The position numbers and the translations under genes are program-made. Shown here piece after piece: positions 60,784-64,000 of a stretch of 64,000 nucleotides of DNA. The notes under the pieces are model-generated. The model made no database searches. It was not told where the DNA came from and was given only the letters and a program-made list of their open reading frames with translations. Source of the stretch: JANLUX01 sp031366005 (GTDB lineage: Bacteria; Bacteroidota; Bacteroidia; AKYH767-A; OLB10); the NCBI GenBank assembly GCA_031366005.1, contig JANLZB010000038.1, forward strand, positions 1 through 64,000, given 5' to 3'. Every line of letters begins with the position of its first letter. Within the stretch, counting starts at the first letter, position 1.

Positions 60784-61253
60784 ATAATTGTTTCCTGCGT
60801 AGGCTGATAATGTAAAACTTCTATGCCAAATCTTTTTAAAAAATCAACGCCCTCATCTGCATTGATTCCTTTATAGTCAGCATAAGAATTCAGATAAATT
60901 ACTTTTTTAATTCCAACAGAATAAATCATGCGTGCGCAGGGAAGACAGGGAGAAAGTGTGATATATAAAGTAGCACTATCTAATGTAATCTGATTTTTTG
61001 CAGCATATAAAATAGCATTGGCTTCAGCATGCAATGCAAGTGAACATCCACCTTTTCTGTCACGCGGACAACCGGTATCAGGCCACTCTTCATCGCAGTT
61101 ATGTGTTCCGGCAGGTGGTCCGTTATATCCTAATGAAACAATGCGTGTGTCTTTTGAAATTACTGCACCCACTTTTTTCTTTACACAATGCGATTTTCGG
61201 GCGAGGTTGCCAGCCAGGTCCATATAAATATCATCAAAACTCAATTTATTCAT
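60780..61253 (-). CDS. dCMP deaminase (ComEB family)
   Basis: The enzyme turns dCMP into dUMP for dTTP synthesis. The 157 residues show the zinc motifs HAEANAI and PCLPCARMIY, with KVGAVISKDTRIVSLGYNGP before them. An additional stretch between the zinc motifs (CDEEWPDTGCPRDRKGGC) is typical of the family. It is the first gene of a run with ctpA, the GT-C-like gene and proC. A promoter box lies 4 bases upstream of the ATG. Confidence 0.93.
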   Translation of the reverse strand: MNKLSFDDIYMDLAGNLARKSHCVKKKVGAVISKDTRIVSLGYNGPPAGTHNCDEEWPDTGCPRDRKGGCSLALHAEANAILYAAKNQITLDSATLYITLSPCLPCARMIYSVGIKKVIYLNSYADYKGINADEGVDFLKRFGIEVLHYQPTQETII

Positions 61254-61257
61254 AGAG

Positions 61258-61265
61258 CAAAGATA
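61258..61265 (-). promoter_or_regulatory. Putative -7 box TATCTTTG of the dCMP deaminase operon
   Basis: Fits TAnnTTTG on the minus strand, ending 4 bases before the ATG at 61253; a leaderless mRNA is expected. Confidence 0.6.
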
Positions 61266-61340
61266 GTTTGGCTAATGCAGAATTCGGAGCGTGATTAATT
61301 TCTTAAATAATTATGCTTTGGCCCGCGCTCACCCTTAATT

Positions 61341-61390
61341 CCCTAAAGGGATACCACACGCGACAATTCCCCTTTAGGGGTTAGGGGTTT
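61341..61390. repeat. CCCTAAAGGG inverted repeat with GGGGTTAGGGGT tail
   Basis: CCCTAAAGGG (61341-61350) faces CCCTTTAGGG (61370-61379) across 19 bases, followed by GTTAGGGGTTTTT. It lies in the 193-base gap between the genes at 60780 and 61447, and resembles the dispersed CCCTTTAGGGGTTAGGGG elements of Bacteroidota. It could work as a terminator in either direction. Confidence 0.6.
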
Positions 61391-61446
61391 TTGAAGATGA
61401 AACACATTGGATTTAAAATTTAAACAGGCTCTAAGAATGTTGAATC

Positions 61447-62847
61447 CTAAATCACCGCTTCCACTTTCTCATTCAGCCATTTCAAATCAGCGACATTTTT
61501 TTCTGCATCAATTTCCTGTTTTAGTTTTTGAAGTTTGGTATTGCTAATCCCTGCCCGCACCAATCGCGTTAAAAATTTAACCAGGTTGCGGTTGATTGTT
61601 CGCTGATATTCTGAAATGCTTCTGTTGCGTAAAAGAAATAAACGAAACGCTGATGCGTGATAAAAAAAAGTTTCCACCTCATCCAATTCATAAAATGCTT
61701 TTAATAAAACCACTCGTGCATCCAGTTGATAAAACACATCTGTGAAAACAACATCCTGCAACTGGCGGATTGATTTTTTAAAATCTGCATTCATAAAATA
61801 CCAGTAAGCAAGATTATATGCTAATGCATTTTTACGTTCGGCAGGCAATAAGTAATTGATGTATTTGTGAATAAAAATACGGCACCATTCTTTTTCATTT
61901 AAACGCAAGGCAATGCTTACGATGTTCTTATACTCCCATTGCGAAAGATAATCTGCATTCATCAGCCGTTTGTCAGCAAGCATCGTTTTATAAATTTCAA
62001 AAAGTGTTTTGATGTATGCAGTGTTTCCCTGGTTAATTTTTTTAACACAATAATTTTTTACATACTGATACATGCCATTCAATTCTGCAACAGGAAAAAG
62101 ATGTCCGTGTTTTTTCAACAGCTCACGCAAACGGTCAAAGTTTTTTTCCTTGTCAGCATCAGTGAGCGTTAAGAGTATGTGATAATAAATCTGAATAACA
62201 GGAATTTTAGCAAACGGTTCTTTAACGGCCAGTTTTTTGATTTCATCAAACAAGTGCAAATTAAAATCACCTGAAAGAATATTTTTAAGATTGATTACCT
62301 CGCAAAACAATTGGAGCTTACGCGATAAATAAAATGTTTCTAAATTTTGTAATACATCCTGATAATCCAGTTTCTTTTTTCGTGATTGCTTGCTTCCTGT
62401 ATAATTGAGATGCTGATCTGCCGCAACGAAACGGTGATAATAAAACTTGGAATTCTGAATCTCGTCCTGTTGTTTTATTAAGTGATAACGATACTGGTAT
62501 GATTTCTCACAATCACGCTTGGCAAGTTCATTTGCGCAAATTGTATTTTGCAATAAATCATCTTTATCAAAACCTCTGAGTGAAATAAAATATTCAAGAT
62601 GCTTGGTGAGATCAGTGAGCAGGTAACGCATTTGCTGATCGTTAAATCTAACAATACCAAATATTTTTTTATGCAAGTCCTTGCGTGAAAAACTTTTGTT
62701 TTTATTCAGCATTACTCTCACAGCAATAAAACAATCATCCAGCTTTTTGTTTTCTGTAAAGTAGGGTGAATGGAGATAAGATTTAAATGCTTTTACTTCA
62801 TGCAGGTTGAGTGAACGAATAAGTTCTGTAAGCTTTGAGTTTTGCAT
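61447..62847 (-). CDS. Conserved Bacteroidota protein of unknown function, 466 residues
   Basis: The protein is soluble and mostly helical, Lys/Leu/Phe-rich, without signal peptide. The opening MQNSKLTELIRSLNLHEVKA followed by FKSYLHSPYFTENKKLDDC is shared with a group of proteins of this phylum; I recognise no function. The helix pairs (for example FEIYKTMLADKRLMNADYLS; YHASAFRLFLLRNRSISEYQ) suggest TPR-like helical repeats. It stands alone: a palindromic element lies upstream and the CCCTAAAGGG repeat downstream. Confidence 0.75.
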   Translation of the reverse strand: MQNSKLTELIRSLNLHEVKAFKSYLHSPYFTENKKLDDCFIAVRVMLNKNKSFSRKDLHKKIFGIVRFNDQQMRYLLTDLTKHLEYFISLRGFDKDDLLQNTICANELAKRDCEKSYQYRYHLIKQQDEIQNSKFYYHRFVAADQHLNYTGSKQSRKKKLDYQDVLQNLETFYLSRKLQLFCEVINLKNILSGDFNLHLFDEIKKLAVKEPFAKIPVIQIYYHILLTLTDADKEKNFDRLRELLKKHGHLFPVAELNGMYQYVKNYCVKKINQGNTAYIKTLFEIYKTMLADKRLMNADYLSQWEYKNIVSIALRLNEKEWCRIFIHKYINYLLPAERKNALAYNLAYWYFMNADFKKSIRQLQDVVFTDVFYQLDARVVLLKAFYELDEVETFFYHASAFRLFLLRNRSISEYQRTINRNLVKFLTRLVRAGISNTKLQKLKQEIDAEKNVADLKWLNEKVEAVI

Positions 62848-62866
62848 TGAGAAGACCTTCCTGTAT

Positions 62867-63007
62867 TGTCATCCTGAAAGGAACTTGTGTAATAGTATTA
62901 TAAAGGTTGACTTAGTGGGGAGTTGATTTAACAGAGGTGCGTTGAACAAACTTGCTTCGTATTCAAACTTTGGTGCAACTATTACACAAGTTCCTTTCAG
63001 GATGACA
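62867..63007. repeat. Palindromic interspersed element, copy 3 (30-bp perfect inverted repeat)
   Basis: The arms 62867-62896 and 62978-63007 are perfect inverted copies of 30 bases (TGTCATCCTGAAAGG at the outer ends), around an 81-base centre that encodes nothing evident. It is the longest and least degraded of the three copies. It lies in the 434-base gap between the divergent genes at 61447-62847 and 63282. Confidence 0.85.
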
Positions 63008-63075
63008 GTTATTTCGTGTAAAAATACTTTATCCCGACAAATAACCATATCATTTCAAAAATATGTTTGCTTTGC

Positions 63076-63106
63076 CTGTAAACTGTAAACCGAAAAACGT
63101 AAACTA
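63076..63106. repeat. Short-word low-complexity patch (GTAAAC)
   Basis: CTGTAAACTGTAAACCG and CGTAAAC occur here, resembling the short-word patches at 19549, 38941 and 49581. Confidence 0.45.
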
Positions 63107-63156
63107 TACTTTGACAAATCAAAAAAACTGTACTTTTTTACAACCTGTTCCCCGAG

Positions 63157-63164
63157 TATGTTTG
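63157..63164 (+). promoter_or_regulatory. Putative -7 box TATGTTTG of the SprB-repeat protein gene
   Basis: Fits TAnnTTTG, 48 bases upstream of the ATG at 63213 and 117 bases upstream of that at 63282. A second match lies at 63062-63069. Confidence 0.4.
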
Positions 63165-63281
63165 TATCGTGAAAAACTATCTGGTAGAAACACTACCTTT
63201 AAACTTCAGCTTATGAAAACAATATTTACCTCCTGTAAGACGCAAAGTATTTTCTCCAAAACAATACATTGCTTCAAAATC

Positions 63282-64000
63282 ATGCGCATAAAAAAACATG
63301 TTTCTCTTTTTTCTATTTTGATAATAATTTCATTTCAGTCAAAAAGCATCAATGTTCAGATATCCAAAGTGGATGATGCATGTGCTGAAGGCATCGGATC
63401 TATTGGTGCTTTTGCTTCTGGAGGAACACTTCCTTACACTTTTGTCTGGTCGAATGGAACAACTGATATTTCAAATGATGCGGAAGATACCATTCATAAT
63501 CTTTTTGCGGGGGTATATTCTTTAACCGTGTATGACGCGGCAGGGGACAGTGCGGTTGTCAGCGCTACTTTAACAAATTATCCTAACCTTGATCGCAACG
63601 GTTTACTAGGAGCAATGAATATGATGACTAATAGTGGTCCTCCATTTCCGGGAAATCCCGGTTTTGCATGTCCGAATACTTATGATGGAATTATGTATGG
63701 TTTTTTAAATATAGTAGGTGGAATCCCTCCTTTTTCAGTGACTTCTTTCAGTACTAATAATTTTAATCCGTATGCAGATGCATATATAGGTATAGGTACA
63801 ATCGGCTATTATTTTGCGGTTGATAGCCTGATGACAGGCGACCAGTTTTTTATAACAATAGCTGATAATGCAGGCTGCACCGGAAACTTCAGCGATATGG
63901 AATTTGGTCCTGATTATTTCAGCACCAATATTATTTCTACAACGCCAGCAACTAACGGACAAAGCAACGGGAGCTTGACTATTGACCATCACTCCGGACC
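63282..64000 (+). CDS. SprB-repeat secreted protein (5' part, cut by the window edge)
   Basis: The frame is open from 63213 to the window end. The ATG at 63282 gives a proper signal peptide (KKHVSLFSILIIISFQSKSI), so I place the start there; the ATG at 63213 would add 23 residues. The protein begins with a SprB-type repeat (DDACAEGIGSIGAFASGGTL, with PYTFVWSNGTTD), then Gly/Asn/Tyr-rich sequence with a Cys pair. A second repeat begins near the edge (ATNGQSNGSLTI). Such repeats occur in gliding adhesin SprB and many T9SS cargo proteins, so a sorting domain is likely beyond the edge. Confidence 0.8.
   Translation, partial: MRIKKHVSLFSILIIISFQSKSINVQISKVDDACAEGIGSIGAFASGGTLPYTFVWSNGTTDISNDAEDTIHNLFAGVYSLTVYDAAGDSAVVSATLTNYPNLDRNGLLGAMNMMTNSGPPFPGNPGFACPNTYDGIMYGFLNIVGGIPPFSVTSFSTNNFNPYADAYIGIGTIGYYFAVDSLMTGDQFFITIADNAGCTGNFSDMEFGPDYFSTNIISTTPATNGQSNGSLTIDHHSG

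Noticed and set aside
63735..63992. Minus-strand open frame of 85 codons at the right edge
   Set aside because: It lies inside the plus-strand SprB-repeat gene, which has a signal peptide and matches known repeats.

Overview
The window looks like chromosomal DNA of a member of the Bacteroidota, most likely the Chitinophagales/Sphingobacteriia side of the phylum; this placement is inference. The evidence is AT-rich DNA, repeated -7 promoter boxes of the form TAnnTTTG, very few Shine-Dalgarno sequences, many secreted proteins with signal peptides ending in AQ or A-Q, type IX secretion (T9SS) C-terminal sorting domains, a SprE/PorW-like T9SS lipoprotein, SprB-type repeats, a head-GIN (DUF2807) protein and several families known only from this phylum. 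No rRNA, tRNA, CRISPR array, prophage or complete integrative element was seen.

Layout. 1-4.4 kb: the cut-off start of an IS3-type transposase, then four minus-strand genes for secreted or membrane proteins. 4.4-7.3 kb: gcvP. 7.3-17.1 kb: a surface-protein block with two paralogous ~1,050-residue proteins and a third carrying ten 24-residue Cys/Asp-rich repeats, with small response regulators beside them. 18-21.8 kb: a TolC/HlyD efflux pair and tsaB. 21.8-27.1 kb: a WecA/TagO-type phosphotransferase, a Wzi/RemB-like outer-membrane protein, a repeat protein that may be a beta-propeller, a frameshifted DUF433 antitoxin and an OmpA-like lipoprotein. 27.3-36.6 kb: a DUF433/DUF5615 toxin-antitoxin pair, exodeoxyribonuclease III, a giant outer-membrane protein, an endonuclease III with an altered iron-sulfur ligand set, a Bro-N protein and an EamA transporter. 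36.7-44.8 kb: a LolC/E-like permease, a methyltransferase and rbfA, then an MsbA-like ABC exporter, a ParE-type toxin-antitoxin pair, deoC, a DinB-like protein and a membrane glycosyltransferase. 44.9-53.4 kb: the SprE/PorW-like lipoprotein and a signalling cluster (LytTR regulator, single-domain receiver, sigma-54 activator, hybrid kinase with an HPt domain), with purN. 53.4-63 kb: glycosyltransferase, DUF2807 lipoprotein, thioesterase, proC, a GT-C protein, ctpA, dCMP deaminase and a Bacteroidota-specific unknown. The window ends inside a secreted SprB-repeat protein.

How the genes fit together. Much of the region serves the cell envelope: T9SS cargo, a T9SS accessory lipoprotein, lipid-linked glycan synthesis, lipoprotein sorting and efflux. 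Housekeeping genes (gcvP, tsaB, xth, nth, rbfA, deoC, purN, proC, ctpA) are interspersed. Two kinds of small repeat run through the intergenic DNA: palindromic elements whose ends read about TGTCATnCTGAA, and short-word low-complexity patches. One of each has entered coding sequence. I did not find a clear new multi-gene system. The strongest oddities are the Cys-to-His change in the endonuclease III cluster motif, the repeat-derived start of the Wzi-like gene, the orphan broken antitoxin, and several promoters placed so close to start codons that leaderless mRNAs are expected.
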